Assembly (NCBI RefSeq): GCF_003581615.1
Contig: NZ_QXFH01000076.1
Coordinates: 185,506 to 249,505, forward strand
DNA: 64,000 nt
Source: Flagellimonas lutimaris
Lineage (GTDB): Bacteria > Bacteroidota > Bacteroidia > Flavobacteriales > Flavobacteriaceae
Direction: 5' to 3'
In this document: positions 35,400-45,129 of the stretch, one piece after another
How the letters are laid out: the number at the start of each line of letters is the position of its first letter
Numbering within the stretch: the stretch's first letter is position 1
The notes under the pieces: model-generated
Seen by the model: the letters and a program-made list of their open reading frames with translations, nothing else
Told to the model about the DNA's origin: nothing
Databases searched by the model: none
Program-made: the position numbers and the translations under genes

Positions 35400-36500
35400 G
35401 ATAAAATGCGCTCTAAATAAGGTTCGATTAAATAAAGTCGAACCATTTTCAAGGGGTTGTCCTATGGTATTTTCCTTCCGATTTTGTGCAGGTGTCATGC
35501 CTGTAGCCTTCTTAAAGCAGTGTAAAATGATGATTTTGAGTTGAATTCTACCCTGTAAAGTATTTCTAGAATGGTGCTATTCTTAAATTTTGAATCTGCC
35601 AGCATGTATTTTACCTCTTCGATTCGAAAGGTGTTCACAAAATCAAAAAAGTGTTTTCCCATGTGATGATTGATAGCAATGGAGAGTTCTTTTTTCCGGT
35701 ACCACCAACTGATGTGCCAACTTTTCCAAACTAAGTGGATAATCCCTGTAGGGCCACTCTTTGTCCATATGGCTCTTAATTTGTTCAATATCACCCTGGG
35801 AGTCACCATGATTCAGCTCCGAACCCTTATTCTTTTTTAGGGTAGACCTAGGACGCAGAGATGTTTTGATTCCGGTAAAGAGCTCTGAGGCGTAAATGGA
35901 CTTAAATACAAACCAGGTTATAATCAAAAGGGTAAAGATTCCAATAAAGACATCCAGGTTGAGAATCATCCCTTTTAATTTCTCAGAAATGTAAAACCAG
36001 GTCTTGATAAATGCGACAACGTGTCCACACTGGATAGGACAGTGAATTGAAAAGCCCCCTAAAAACTCTGGAATCAGGCTGGGCATTATTTTCAAGATAA
36101 ATGTCTCCATGCCTTTTTAGAACAACACATATTCCCGTAATGTACAATAGCCATTGAGCCCTAATTGAAGTCCCATAAAATCCAGGCGTCGGGCTTCTGT
36201 ACGCATTTATTTCGGAAAAGATAATGGAAACGATGAAAGGGACAGCGTGAAGTCAATGAATCGATTAAATTTCAAGTCCGAATAGCCTATGGACGATACA
36301 TATAAGTAAAATAAGGGCATTTATAGAAATGCGGATACATTTTAAAACTCACCAGAACGTCCCATTGCGAAACATAATCCTGCAAAAAAATCGGAAAAAT
36401 CAATGGACCATCCAAAGGGCATGCCAACCAATAGGAAATTGGACCTCCTTAAACTGCTTTTGACGGTCAAACAAAAAACAACCAAAAGCAGGGTTAAAAA
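35400..36500 (-). pseudogene. Degraded AraC-family regulator with multiple frameshifts
   Basis: Pieces of one gene lie in different frames. Near 36500-36350 is an N-terminal membrane part (LLLVVFCLTVKSSLRRSNF) matching the 27.6 kb regulator, followed by stops. From 36110 comes a helix and linker to VVPEK; the frame then changes in a run of six A (minus strand, 35690-35695) and continues as ELSIAINHHMGKHFFDFVNTF and FNSKSSFYTA. It shifts again near 35515 into KKATGMTPAQNRKEN. At least two single-base frameshifts and internal stops near 36200-36350 mean it cannot work. It is closest to the 27591-28739 regulator. Confidence 0.75.
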
Positions 36501-36647
36501 AAGGAAAAACGACCCAAATCACTAATAGTATCCAACCTGATTTTCAATAAATTATATTTCATACCTAAGAAGTATTCAACGAATAGATTCACTTTTGGGA
36601 CGGGCGCATTTTCAATGGGACTGATAATGGCAGCAATAGTTATCAAA

Positions 36648-37853
36648 CTATTCCCGCATCCACATTGGTGGCCAATCATATACTTCGGAAACAGCTCGAA
36701 CGATTTCATGGTTCATAGGGAACCCATTGTCTGAATTTGTCATAATAACAACACCTCGTCCAACGTTGGCGAAGGATACCGCATAACAGCTAAAACCAGC
36801 GTTGCCACCAGTATGTCGAAATCTAAATGCATCTCCTTTTCCATCTATCCCTATTCCCGTACCTCCTGCACCTGGCACTCGTTTCATCATCAATTGAGCA
36901 GAATCTTGGTGCAAAACTCCACCCTTTTCACCTCTGTAGGATTTACCCAATGCTATCATGAATTTAGCGAGATCTGACGGTGTTGTCCATAGACCGGCAG
37001 CTGCTTTTTCAGGATACAGGTGATACCCACCATCAATGGTTTTTCCATTGGAATCAAAACCGTTTGAGGTATAGTCGTTCAATTTCTCCGGTAATGGATA
37101 TTGAAATGTGCTATTTTCCATTTTGAGAGGTTCAAAGATCAAAGCCTCGGCCAGTTCAGGAAATTTTATTTCGCTGACATCTTCCATCAACAACTGGAGT
37201 ACCTCCATGCCCCCACCAGAATAATATTCTGACTCACCGGGTATTTGAATCACCCTTACCGGTTCGGAATTGGTTATACTACTGCCTTCCAGGACCTGCA
37301 CCAAAGTCGGAACGGAATCTTTTTTGTTATAGCCTTCAAAGCCCGATGTTCCCAACCCGGAGGTATGGCTCATTATTCTACTTGCTGTTACTTTCTCCTT
37401 GATTGTAAATTTGTTTTCGGGTACTTTCCAGCTTCTCAGTTGTAAATTAACATCTTGATCAAGTTTCAATTTTCCTTGTTCCATTAATTTAAAAGCAATA
37501 ACACTGGCTACAGGTTTGGAAATGGAGGCTGCTTGAAAAAGTATCCGTTCATTTACAGTCTCTCCATTTTCTTTATTTTTTAAACCATATCCCTTTGCCC
37601 ATAAAATTTCATTATTGTCGAATACCGCGATACTGATTCCTGGTATATTAAGTTCCTTCATACGGTTTTCAATCGTAGTGGCCACCGAATCACTAATACC
37701 ATTTTCATTTATTCGGATGATATTGTTTTCAAATTGAGTTCGAAGTGAGGCAGTGGGGGGTACGACAGTATCCATCGACTTAATGTTCTTTCCCGGCTGA
37801 CATGAGAGAAAAGTAAATGCAATGACGGATAGGCCAAAATATATTTTATTCAT
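36648..37853 (-). CDS. Serine hydrolase lipoprotein, beta-lactamase/PBP class C-like
   Basis: 401 residues. Lipoprotein signal (IAFTFLSC, Cys at 18). The catalytic SxxK is SISK near 110 (QAASISKPVASVIAFKL). The second motif reads YYSGGG near 203 in place of YxN, and the third is HTGGNAG near 362. Family members include class C beta-lactamases, D-aminopeptidases and esterases (EstB). It lies upstream of a second serine hydrolase (34 bases from its start), same strand. Substrate unknown. Confidence 0.88.
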   Translation of the reverse strand: MNKIYFGLSVIAFTFLSCQPGKNIKSMDTVVPPTASLRTQFENNIIRINENGISDSVATTIENRMKELNIPGISIAVFDNNEILWAKGYGLKNKENGETVNERILFQAASISKPVASVIAFKLMEQGKLKLDQDVNLQLRSWKVPENKFTIKEKVTASRIMSHTSGLGTSGFEGYNKKDSVPTLVQVLEGSSITNSEPVRVIQIPGESEYYSGGGMEVLQLLMEDVSEIKFPELAEALIFEPLKMENSTFQYPLPEKLNDYTSNGFDSNGKTIDGGYHLYPEKAAAGLWTTPSDLAKFMIALGKSYRGEKGGVLHQDSAQLMMKRVPGAGGTGIGIDGKGDAFRFRHTGGNAGFSCYAVSFANVGRGVVIMTNSDNGFPMNHEIVRAVSEVYDWPPMWMRE

Positions 37854-37886
37854 TTTTTTGGAAAATTTAAGGTTATTGTCCGTTTA

Positions 37887-39380
37887 TCACTGTTGTTTCA
37901 GCTGATTGATCTTACTTTTTAGCACATCATTATAGCCATACTCGTTCTTCTCATTCAGTAAGAGAGCCCACTGATAATTTTTAAGCGCTTGAATAGTGTC
38001 CTTTTTTACTTCTTGCATTTCGGCCAGACCCGCCACCGCAATCCACCAATTTGGATTGGCTTCCGCATTCATTTTAAAGACTTTAAAGGCTTTCTCTGGT
38101 TCGCCGTTCCAGCTGTAGGAATTTCCAATTCCGTTGATGTTCAATTTTAAGTTATCGAATTGTGAGCTGGGGTTTTCTTCTTTTAATTTCTGAAAACCTG
38201 CTAAGGCCAAATCATATTGCTCATCAAGGATAAGTTCCATAACATCCTCCTCAAGAGTCAAGTCTTTAGTTTTCAATTCCGGCATGACCATTCTGGCAAC
38301 ATCATTGACAATGATGTCGTAAGCCTCAATTTGAGAACCATTGGACAATAAAATGATTGTTGTATTACTTTTAGGGAAGATTCTATAAGCAGCTAAATTT
38401 CCACCGGAAAAACCATAAGAATCCAGACCGTTGACATGGTAATTGTGCCAACCGTGCAGGAAATTATCTTTTTGATATTTGAAGTCCTGTTTGAAATCAA
38501 ATGGGGACCACATATCCGATTTAGCCTTTTCACCCAAGAGTTGATTTAGCTTCAATTTGCTGTCCCATTCCATGAATTTGTTGAGGGTAATGTTCAGACC
38601 ATTACCAGAATGACCTCTTCTCCCATTATTATTGGTACCTTTTACAAACTTTTTGTTTTTGCCACTATAAAGATATCTAGTGGCACGATTGGGAATGTTT
38701 TCTTGGCTATTGGATGAAAACAGTACCCCATTGGAGTTATTGTCGAACTGATTTCCGATTATATAATCATCAAATGTTTTACCCGAAATTTGTTCGATGA
38801 TTTGGCCCAACAACCAATAGTTGGTCTGGTTATAGCTAAATTGCGTACCTGTCTGGAACTGCATCTTATCCATGGACAATTTTTCCATCAATTCTTTGTC
38901 GGACAATGTACTTTCATATCTGATAATGTCGGGTATACCCGACGAATGGCTCAATAAGTTTTTAATCTTAACTTGCTGCCAAGCGACTGGCAAGTCACTG
39001 AGATACTTGGAGATTTTATCTTCCAACCCCAGTTGCCCATTTTCAATTAGCTGGAAAACACCGGTCGTAGTGATGAGTTTGGTTGCGGAAAAAATTCGGA
39101 ACATGGTCTTATCGTCCACCAAACTTCCATCTTCCAAAGATGCCTGCCCAAAGTAGCTTTCGTAGACTACGTCATCCTCTTCTATTACCGCCAGGGCCAG
39201 ACCTGGAATATTATGTAGTTCCATCGCCCTGGTAAGATAGTTGTCAATTTCATTGCTTATTTCCGAATCCAGTTTTTCCTTTTCCGAGGTGGCACAGGAC
39301 GTAAAGGACAGTATCAACAATAAGATTGTGATATAGGGTTTAATCAATTTATCGATTGATATACATTGTAATTGTTTCAT
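37887..39380 (-). CDS. Serine hydrolase lipoprotein with TPR tail
   Basis: 497 residues. A lipoprotein signal ends LSFTSCATS. The N-terminal domain is beta-lactamase-like with SATK near 97 (FRIFSATKLITTTG) and a YNQ second motif (FSYNQTNYWLLGQ); the third motif region reads YGFSGGN. The last 120 residues are tetratricopeptide-like (YDLALAGFQKLKEENP, PEKAFKVFKMNAEANPNWW, IQALKNYQWALLLNEKNE). This union of hydrolase and TPR recurs in the 45.1 kb gene. It may process peptides at the outer membrane and bind a partner through the TPRs. Confidence 0.88.
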   Translation of the reverse strand: MKQLQCISIDKLIKPYITILLLILSFTSCATSEKEKLDSEISNEIDNYLTRAMELHNIPGLALAVIEEDDVVYESYFGQASLEDGSLVDDKTMFRIFSATKLITTTGVFQLIENGQLGLEDKISKYLSDLPVAWQQVKIKNLLSHSSGIPDIIRYESTLSDKELMEKLSMDKMQFQTGTQFSYNQTNYWLLGQIIEQISGKTFDDYIIGNQFDNNSNGVLFSSNSQENIPNRATRYLYSGKNKKFVKGTNNNGRRGHSGNGLNITLNKFMEWDSKLKLNQLLGEKAKSDMWSPFDFKQDFKYQKDNFLHGWHNYHVNGLDSYGFSGGNLAAYRIFPKSNTTIILLSNGSQIEAYDIIVNDVARMVMPELKTKDLTLEEDVMELILDEQYDLALAGFQKLKEENPSSQFDNLKLNINGIGNSYSWNGEPEKAFKVFKMNAEANPNWWIAVAGLAEMQEVKKDTIQALKNYQWALLLNEKNEYGYNDVLKSKINQLKQQ

Positions 39381-39567
39381 TTTGATTGATTTAAATATTA
39401 GTAAAGACGATTATTATTTTAAGGTGTTGCATCTCACTCGCCGTTCCATTGCAAGGAAGATTGATTTGGTCTTCCAAGGCCTAGGGTTCAATAGAAACTA
39501 CAGTCCTACAACAGTCAAAAAGATGTCCAGTTTGATTTGAGCAAGCAAGGTTCTTCGTACATAGATT

Positions 39568-39966
39568 TTATTGATATAGTACATATCTTGGTGGGACTAT
39601 GCCATTCAACCTCATGTACACGAGCATTTGTCCTCTGTGATGTGTGATGTGATCGGCTAGCAACATTAAAATTTGTCTCTTCGTTCTGTTCGCCCCAAAA
39701 TAGTCCGGCCTTTGGTCAAGTCTTTCTATGTCAAAACTTGCTATGAAATTGATTGTTTTATCAAAAGTCTCCACTATTTTGTCAATCATTTCCTGCTTTG
39801 ATTTATGCCCCACTTTAAGCTCCATATCAGTATTCCAGTCCCTGGGTTCTCGTACCCCTATTAGCGATTGACTATGCCAATCCATTGCCCATCCAATATG
39901 TATTAGGTTTTCAGCAAAACTCATGGATTCCGGTGTTGATTTGAAGTCGTATTTTTCTTCTGGCAT
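39568..39966 (-). CDS. DinB-family protein, N-terminally short
   Basis: 132 residues. The DinB four-helix bundle is recognisable from the first conserved His (LIHIGWAMDWHS) and the C-terminal DHITHHRGQMLVYMRLNG that supplies the other two metal-binding His. Family members are usually about 160 residues; here the first helix is missing, and an in-frame stop lies just upstream of ATG 39966. It may be truncated but the metal site is whole. It lies next to a VOC gene remnant, so this stretch has been decaying. DinB proteins are often thiol-dependent transferases. Confidence 0.75.
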   Translation of the reverse strand: MPEEKYDFKSTPESMSFAENLIHIGWAMDWHSQSLIGVREPRDWNTDMELKVGHKSKQEMIDKIVETFDKTINFIASFDIERLDQRPDYFGANRTKRQILMLLADHITHHRGQMLVYMRLNGIVPPRYVLYQ

Positions 39967-40072
39967 CGCGTTTTTTATTCATCTTTTATTTAGAGCCATT
40001 TTTTCGTAGGTTAAAACTCGTTTTCATTTCCTTTGATATTTCCCATAATCCGGGCATCGCCTGTTTGCCATC

Positions 40073-40220
40073 TCAAATCCAGAAAAAGTCAGTTCTCCTT
40101 TCTGCTCCAAATCTGCATTGTTCCAATCCAAGAACTTTAGTGTAAAACCCAACTGGGTTTACTAAATTTTCAACGCAATGGTGAGTTTCATAAAGTGCTT
40201 TAATCTTAGCCTGTTTTCAT
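40073..40220 (-). pseudogene. 5' fragment of a VOC (glyoxalase/bleomycin resistance-type) gene
   Basis: From ATG at 40220 the frame is lost after three codons. Removing one A from the run of four A then gives MKQAKIKALYETHHCV followed by ENLVNPVGFYTKVLGLEQ and RRTDFFWI and a stop at 40073. The FYTKVLGLE block is a hallmark of VOC metalloenzymes (glyoxalase, fosfomycin and bleomycin resistance). About 45 residues remain of a normal 120-150; the rest is absent. The pieces lie upstream of the DinB gene. Confidence 0.65.
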
Positions 40221-40256
40221 TTTCTTTAATGCCATATAGCAGGAGTCGATATCCTA

Positions 40257-40293
40257 AAACCTTTCATTTTACATCATACAAAATGAAAGGTTT
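40257..40293. repeat. 14-bp perfect inverted repeat
   Basis: AAACCTTTCATTTT and AAAATGAAAGGTTT with a 9-base loop. The stem is exact. It is just upstream of the VOC remnant and could be its old leader, a terminator or the end of a small mobile element. No U-run follows on either side. Confidence 0.65.
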
Positions 40294-41365
40294 GCTATAA
40301 ATATTCAGATTTACGCGGCCCCATTTTGGTCTTAGAAATCTATATGGATGTAATTCAAAAATTCCTTTATTGATTTTTATTCATTCCCGTGCAAGGTCAA
40401 ATACAGTTGCATACTCACTAATACGGTACACACAAAGATCAAGAGGCTTAACCAGAATAGATCAACATATTATCGGATGTGACATAAAACCCAATAATTT
40501 GTTGCAATTGTGGAATTATGACTGATTATGTTAATAGCACGATAACCATGTTTAGAAATTATTCAGCTTCTTTTGAAAAAGTCTAAGAAGTCTGGTAAAA
40601 ATGCAATGTATTGCACTAATACCCTTTTCCATACAAGGCCCTGGAGATGGACACCTCCTATGTCCTTAAAGATCACTAGTTGTTACAGGGGGGCAAAGAA
40701 ATAGCGGTGTCAAAAAGTAAGCTTGGTTTCGGCAGGTAATAACGCTAGTTAACGGATCACATATGAAAGAAAATTAAAAATGGGCCACCATGGACAGTAG
40801 ACCTAATTATCCAGAAGCGCTATTATATTGAATTGTGACCTTGTTATGTCAGGAAAAACCAAGTTTGCTCAAAAGGGATGACATAAATAGTAATCAGCAT
40901 GGCTCAGGAACCAAGTTGACTGGTTAATATCCTTTTAAAATAAAAGAAATTAGAAACATGTAGTTTATGAATTTACAACCGGAGATAATTGAAAGCCAAT
41001 TGCTCTGTCAGGAACATTTCCAAAAGATCGGCCAAAAAAATAGTTTCTCCTGCATTCCCGTTTTCTATTTCTTCCAAAGGGTCTATTCCTTTATGGAGCA
41101 ACCATTCATCTACATCTATAAAATCCATTTTGAGATTTTTTTGATAATCATATTAAAGTATAAATAACGAACAAACATCCTTGAACCAAAAAGAACAGGT
41201 GCTTAACTTTATAAATTTAAGCATACATAATGCACTGTAAATCAAATCGAAATATTCTACTTCAGTCATTAAACTTCACTTTGACCCTTTTTCAAACCAC
41301 CTGGCACAACAGTATGGTTATATTGCTCCGAAGGAGATAAAATATAGTTTACCAAATGGTCATGA
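40294..41365. other. 1.07-kb gap, no convincing gene; partner of the 49.55 kb palindrome
   Basis: AT-rich, with only short frames. A plus-strand run near 40680-40738 (QGGKEIAVSKSKLGFGR) could be a LytTR-type remnant but is too short to call. At 41199-41225 lies AGGTGCTTAACTTTATAAATTTAAGCA, an imperfect copy of the palindrome at 49553-49584. The gap follows the stop of the 41.4 kb AraC gene. Confidence 0.4.
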
Positions 41366-43108
41366 CTACTTTTTCGTAAGTTTTTTTACCAGGGCCGAGG
41401 GAAGTACGCCTGTTCTTTTTTTGAACGCCGCATTGAATGATTCTTTGCTCTTAAAACCAACCTCATTGGCCAAGGATTGAATGGAATATCTTCTAAATAA
41501 GGTATCGTGTTTCAGTCTTTCGATCACAAAATCGATTCTAAGGTCATTTATGTAGGTATTAAAACTTTTTTCGTAGTGAATATTGAAGATTTTTGACAAA
41601 TAGGTCGTGTTGGTCTTTAATTTCTTCGCAAGATTGGAAAGCGTACAGTCATTTTTAAGATAGTATCCTGTTTCCTCAAGCTCATTAATCCTTTTTATTA
41701 TTCGCTTGATTTCGTCATCATTGATTTTCAGAGGAACGACCTTTGGCTTGACCAGTGATTCCTGTTCTGAAATTCGTTCCATGAGCAATTCAAGCTTTTC
41801 CTTGTTCCTTTTTTGTTTTACTCTAAAAAGAACGATGATCAAAACCGTAACAACAAATGCAACCAAAAGGATCACCGACAGTATTAAACGTTGTTTTAAA
41901 CGCTCCTTCTTCAATGCCCGTACCTCTTCGTTATATTGCGATATTTCCAAATTCTTAAAATTGGAATTCACCGAATTGTTAATGTTCATCTGACCCTTTA
42001 GCGACGCCAAATGCTTTTCAAAAAAATAATCAGCCCTTTCTAAGTCGTTGGTCTTTAAATAGGACTTGTACTGGATTTTGTAAAAATCGTCGAGAAAGAA
42101 TCCTGCCCGTTCATTGGATTGGATACTTAAAGTATCCATAGCTTCAAAATTTTTTATGGCTTTATCAAAATCGCCCTCATAGTAGCTGATCAGTCCGGAA
42201 TAATAATACTTAGAGTTTTCTTTAAAAGAATTTTTATACGTTTCTGGGACTATCTCAAAAGCCTCTTTCAGGTTTTCTTTTGCCGAGTCAATGTTGTCCT
42301 CAAGCAAATTGATTTCCAATTCATGGATTTTATTTCTAAAGCAATGCGCATCATGGTATTTTCCAACAGTGGTGTCCAACACGGATTTGGCCATTTTGCT
42401 ATAGGTTTTTGCCGAGTCCACTTCTTTCAAGTCGATATATATATCGGTAAGTTCCAAGTAGGTCTTCTCTATACTACCTCCCCATATTTTAAACTTTTCA
42501 TAGTCTGGAGATTCGGCAATTTTGTTTAAAACAGCTAAGTTGTCCTTGTATTGGTTTAACGCTTTCTCAAAATCTCCCGTTATTTCATAATAAGAGGCCA
42601 GATCATCATAATACTTGCATTCCCAAACGGTACTCTGTATTTCCTTTGCAATTTTCAAAGCCTCATAGATATTACCCAATATTCGTTCGTCACCTAGCCC
42701 CGAAGTCATCGTCAGAGCATTGTTCTTCAAGTGATACGCCTTGAGCAGTTCTATTTTCAAATTGTTTTTTTTCGCTACTGAAAACAGTTTGTCTGTATAT
42801 TCGACAAGTTTGAGCGTATCGTTATATTGATAATAGAAAGATGCCATGGCATGATAGGCATCAAACAGTTTTTTGGAATCATTGTTCCGGTTGGAATGGG
42901 ATATATAACCCTCGATAAAATATTTGGTACGGGCACTATCATTATAAAGGTATTTAACAATCGAATCCCGATAGGATGACTTTTTAACCATCAAATCTTG
43001 GGAAAGAATGGTTAAACTAAAAAGTAAGAATATGCTGAAAGAAAGAAATTCTTTAGAAATTCTAAGAAAACCCAATTCATTACTCTTTCCAAGCTTTAAT
43101 CTGTGCAT
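41366..43108 (-). CDS. AraC-family regulator with periplasmic TPR sensor
   Basis: 580 residues. After a signal or anchor (FSIFLLFSLTILSQ, ending about 37) come about 330 residues of tetratricopeptide-like helices (FEKALNQYKDNLAVLNK, FDKAIKNFEAMDTLSIQ), one membrane helix at 418-440 (LILSVILLVAFVVTVLIIVL) and a cytoplasmic AraC domain (CTLSNLAKKLKTNTTYLSKI, YSIQSLANEVGFKSKESFNA, FKKRTGVLPSALV). Such proteins sense a periplasmic signal or partner and switch transcription without a separate kinase. The TPR sensor parallels the TPR tails of hydrolases nearby, suggesting shared partner binding (inference). Confidence 0.88.
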   Translation of the reverse strand: MHRLKLGKSNELGFLRISKEFLSFSIFLLFSLTILSQDLMVKKSSYRDSIVKYLYNDSARTKYFIEGYISHSNRNNDSKKLFDAYHAMASFYYQYNDTLKLVEYTDKLFSVAKKNNLKIELLKAYHLKNNALTMTSGLGDERILGNIYEALKIAKEIQSTVWECKYYDDLASYYEITGDFEKALNQYKDNLAVLNKIAESPDYEKFKIWGGSIEKTYLELTDIYIDLKEVDSAKTYSKMAKSVLDTTVGKYHDAHCFRNKIHELEINLLEDNIDSAKENLKEAFEIVPETYKNSFKENSKYYYSGLISYYEGDFDKAIKNFEAMDTLSIQSNERAGFFLDDFYKIQYKSYLKTNDLERADYFFEKHLASLKGQMNINNSVNSNFKNLEISQYNEEVRALKKERLKQRLILSVILLVAFVVTVLIIVLFRVKQKRNKEKLELLMERISEQESLVKPKVVPLKINDDEIKRIIKRINELEETGYYLKNDCTLSNLAKKLKTNTTYLSKIFNIHYEKSFNTYINDLRIDFVIERLKHDTLFRRYSIQSLANEVGFKSKESFNAAFKKRTGVLPSALVKKLTKK

Positions 43109-43200
43109 CTATTTTGTGTTAATCAATAATGATTCTTCCCATGCGCCATTCAATATTGTTTAATTAAAACCCCAAACCATCTTATTATTCAACCTCATGT

Positions 43201-43240
43201 AAAAAAAGCCACATAAAATCTATGTTTCAAGTGACTTTTT
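43201..43240 (-). terminator. Terminator after the 43.3 kb serine hydrolase
   Basis: On the minus strand AAAAAGTCAC pairs with GTGGCTTTTT, one G-U pair, with an AAACATA/TATGT inner stem, followed by a run of T. It begins 17 bases after the stop at 43257. Confidence 0.65.
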
Positions 43241-43256
43241 CAGTTTAATCAGGTAT

Positions 43257-44993
43257 TTATTTTTTTATTCCTGAATCCGTTGGGCTCTCCAATACTCTTC
43301 TTAAATCCAAGTCTTGAAAATCAAAACTGAAATCGATAAAACGAGATATGCCTTTCATTTTTATAGTTTGTGCCGTACCACTATTATCTAACGAAAAAAT
43401 GGCCAAAGCGTCAGCTTTCATATCTTGATATTCCCATTTGATGGCGAAGGTATTGTCTTCATAAAATTCCATTTTACCATTTAGTCTTGGAGACTTGTGG
43501 GATTTAAACCATAATTCCCCGCCTTTATCATAAACTTCCACTTTACCAAACCAATTATCGCTATACACCCCAATGTACTTGGGCTTGTCAATTTTCACAT
43601 CTTTGTTTGCTTCCACTTTGGACCAAACTTTTTCGGCATCAGGATCGCTGATTTGTTGTCCGTGTTGTTGCATTCCTTGAGCCATTTCCAACCAGTTGAT
43701 ACCTGTTTCAAGGTTTAAGTATTCATCCAATAGTACAAAACCCATCAAACCATTTAAAAAACCAGCTCCTTCGGAATTATTCAGAACAACGATACCAAGT
43801 TCGAGTTCTGGAATTAAAGTGACCTCCGAAGACATTCCTGCAATCAGTCCTGAATGCTCAACTTTGAAAAAACCATTAAAATCGGACAAAAACCAACCTA
43901 ATCCATATCCTGAAAAATGGGACTTGAAAGGTGACCTTGGGTCCGATTGCTTGTTCATGGGCGTGTGAACTCTCCACATTTCTTGTTGCTGTTGTTCTGA
44001 GAACAACGTTTTGTCCAAACCAGTACCATATTTGCCTTCATTCAAATGTGCTAGCATCCATTTGCACATGTCATTTGCACTGGCCCAAATTCCACCGGCA
44101 GCTCCGTTCATTTTTTGTTTTAAATTTGGTTTTGGGTTTTGTATTGCATTCAATCTTTTTCCATCAAAAGAATGTGCCACTGCAATGTTACCATGCTTTA
44201 AAGCATCATAATAGCTAGCATAGGAATTATGCATTTCCAAAGGTTTTAGAATCTCCTCATCTACAAATGTTTCCCAGGATTTTCCAGAAACTCTTGCCGT
44301 AAGTTCGCCTGCGACCAGGTACAACAAATTATCATAATCGAATTTTGTTCTAAAAGCAGTCGTTGGCTCGAAGTATTGAAAAGCGGCAAGTACATCTTGG
44401 ATGGTAAAGTTCGAACCGTTTGGAAAAATCATAAGGTCACCGGCACCAAGCCCCAACCCACTGCGATGGGTCAAAAGGTCGTGAATATTAAAGTTGTTGG
44501 TGACATAATCGTTGTACATTTTAAATTCCGGAATATATTCTATAACCTTATCTTCCCATTTAATTTTTCCTTGGTCTACCAAAATTGCCAAAGCAGCGGA
44601 GGTAAAGGCCTTGGAATTGGAAGCAATTCCGAATGGTGTATCGGCGGTTACAGCTTCGTTCGAATCCATTGAATTCAAACCATAACCTTTGACATGGACA
44701 ATCTGGCCATCTTTTACTACACCAATCGCGAAACCTACAGTATTATCGATTGTACTCATAGCCTTATTGACCACACTGTCAATTTGTTTACCAGTCATTT
44801 GTGCATAAGTCGATACTGAAGACAATAGTACCATAGAGCAAACTACAATGGCAACCTTATAGTTTTTAATTGCTTTGTTTATTGCAGCTATTTGTTTCCA
44901 GTAAGAGGCACTACTAAAAGTGGATCCCCTATATCCAGCCACTGTCATCAAAATTAATGTTATGATTACAAATCCATGGATAAAATCAGTCAT
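43257..44993 (-). CDS. Serine hydrolase with DUF3471-like C-terminus and extra N-terminal helix
   Basis: 578 residues. The class C beta-lactamase-like domain has SNSK near 135 (GIASNSKAFTSAALAIL), YDN near 223 (FDYDNLLYLVAGE) and HSG (VEHSGLIAGMS). The last 100 residues (KYIGVYSDNWFGKVEVYDKG, FAIKWEYQDMKADALAIFSL) match the beta-rich tail often attached to such hydrolases (DUF3471). The N-terminus is odd: a first membrane helix at 5-20, a spacer, then a second, normal signal peptide (YKVAIVVCSMVLLSSVSTYA). It may be a fusion with an upstream small membrane gene, or translation begins later. It has its own terminator. Confidence 0.88.
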   Translation of the reverse strand: MTDFIHGFVIITLILMTVAGYRGSTFSSASYWKQIAAINKAIKNYKVAIVVCSMVLLSSVSTYAQMTGKQIDSVVNKAMSTIDNTVGFAIGVVKDGQIVHVKGYGLNSMDSNEAVTADTPFGIASNSKAFTSAALAILVDQGKIKWEDKVIEYIPEFKMYNDYVTNNFNIHDLLTHRSGLGLGAGDLMIFPNGSNFTIQDVLAAFQYFEPTTAFRTKFDYDNLLYLVAGELTARVSGKSWETFVDEEILKPLEMHNSYASYYDALKHGNIAVAHSFDGKRLNAIQNPKPNLKQKMNGAAGGIWASANDMCKWMLAHLNEGKYGTGLDKTLFSEQQQQEMWRVHTPMNKQSDPRSPFKSHFSGYGLGWFLSDFNGFFKVEHSGLIAGMSSEVTLIPELELGIVVLNNSEGAGFLNGLMGFVLLDEYLNLETGINWLEMAQGMQQHGQQISDPDAEKVWSKVEANKDVKIDKPKYIGVYSDNWFGKVEVYDKGGELWFKSHKSPRLNGKMEFYEDNTFAIKWEYQDMKADALAIFSLDNSGTAQTIKMKGISRFIDFSFDFQDLDLRRVLESPTDSGIKK

Positions 44994-45129
44994 AGTTATA
45001 TTTTTTTAATTAATTCTATTCTTATGATTGTTTACCATCCAAAAAGGTTACAATTGTTGCAGTATAATTTTTAAAAACAGGGAAAACTACGCTCAACCTA
45101 TTTTGATGTGCTCGATTTCTTTGTTAGAC

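Noticed and set aside
40680..40738. Possible LytTR remnant (QGGKEIAVSKSKLGFGR)
   Set aside because: Only 17 residues and no other part of a LytTR domain found nearby.
40967..41167. 66-codon plus-strand frame
   Set aside because: AT-rich noise-type content (F, Y, I, K) without family or operon support.
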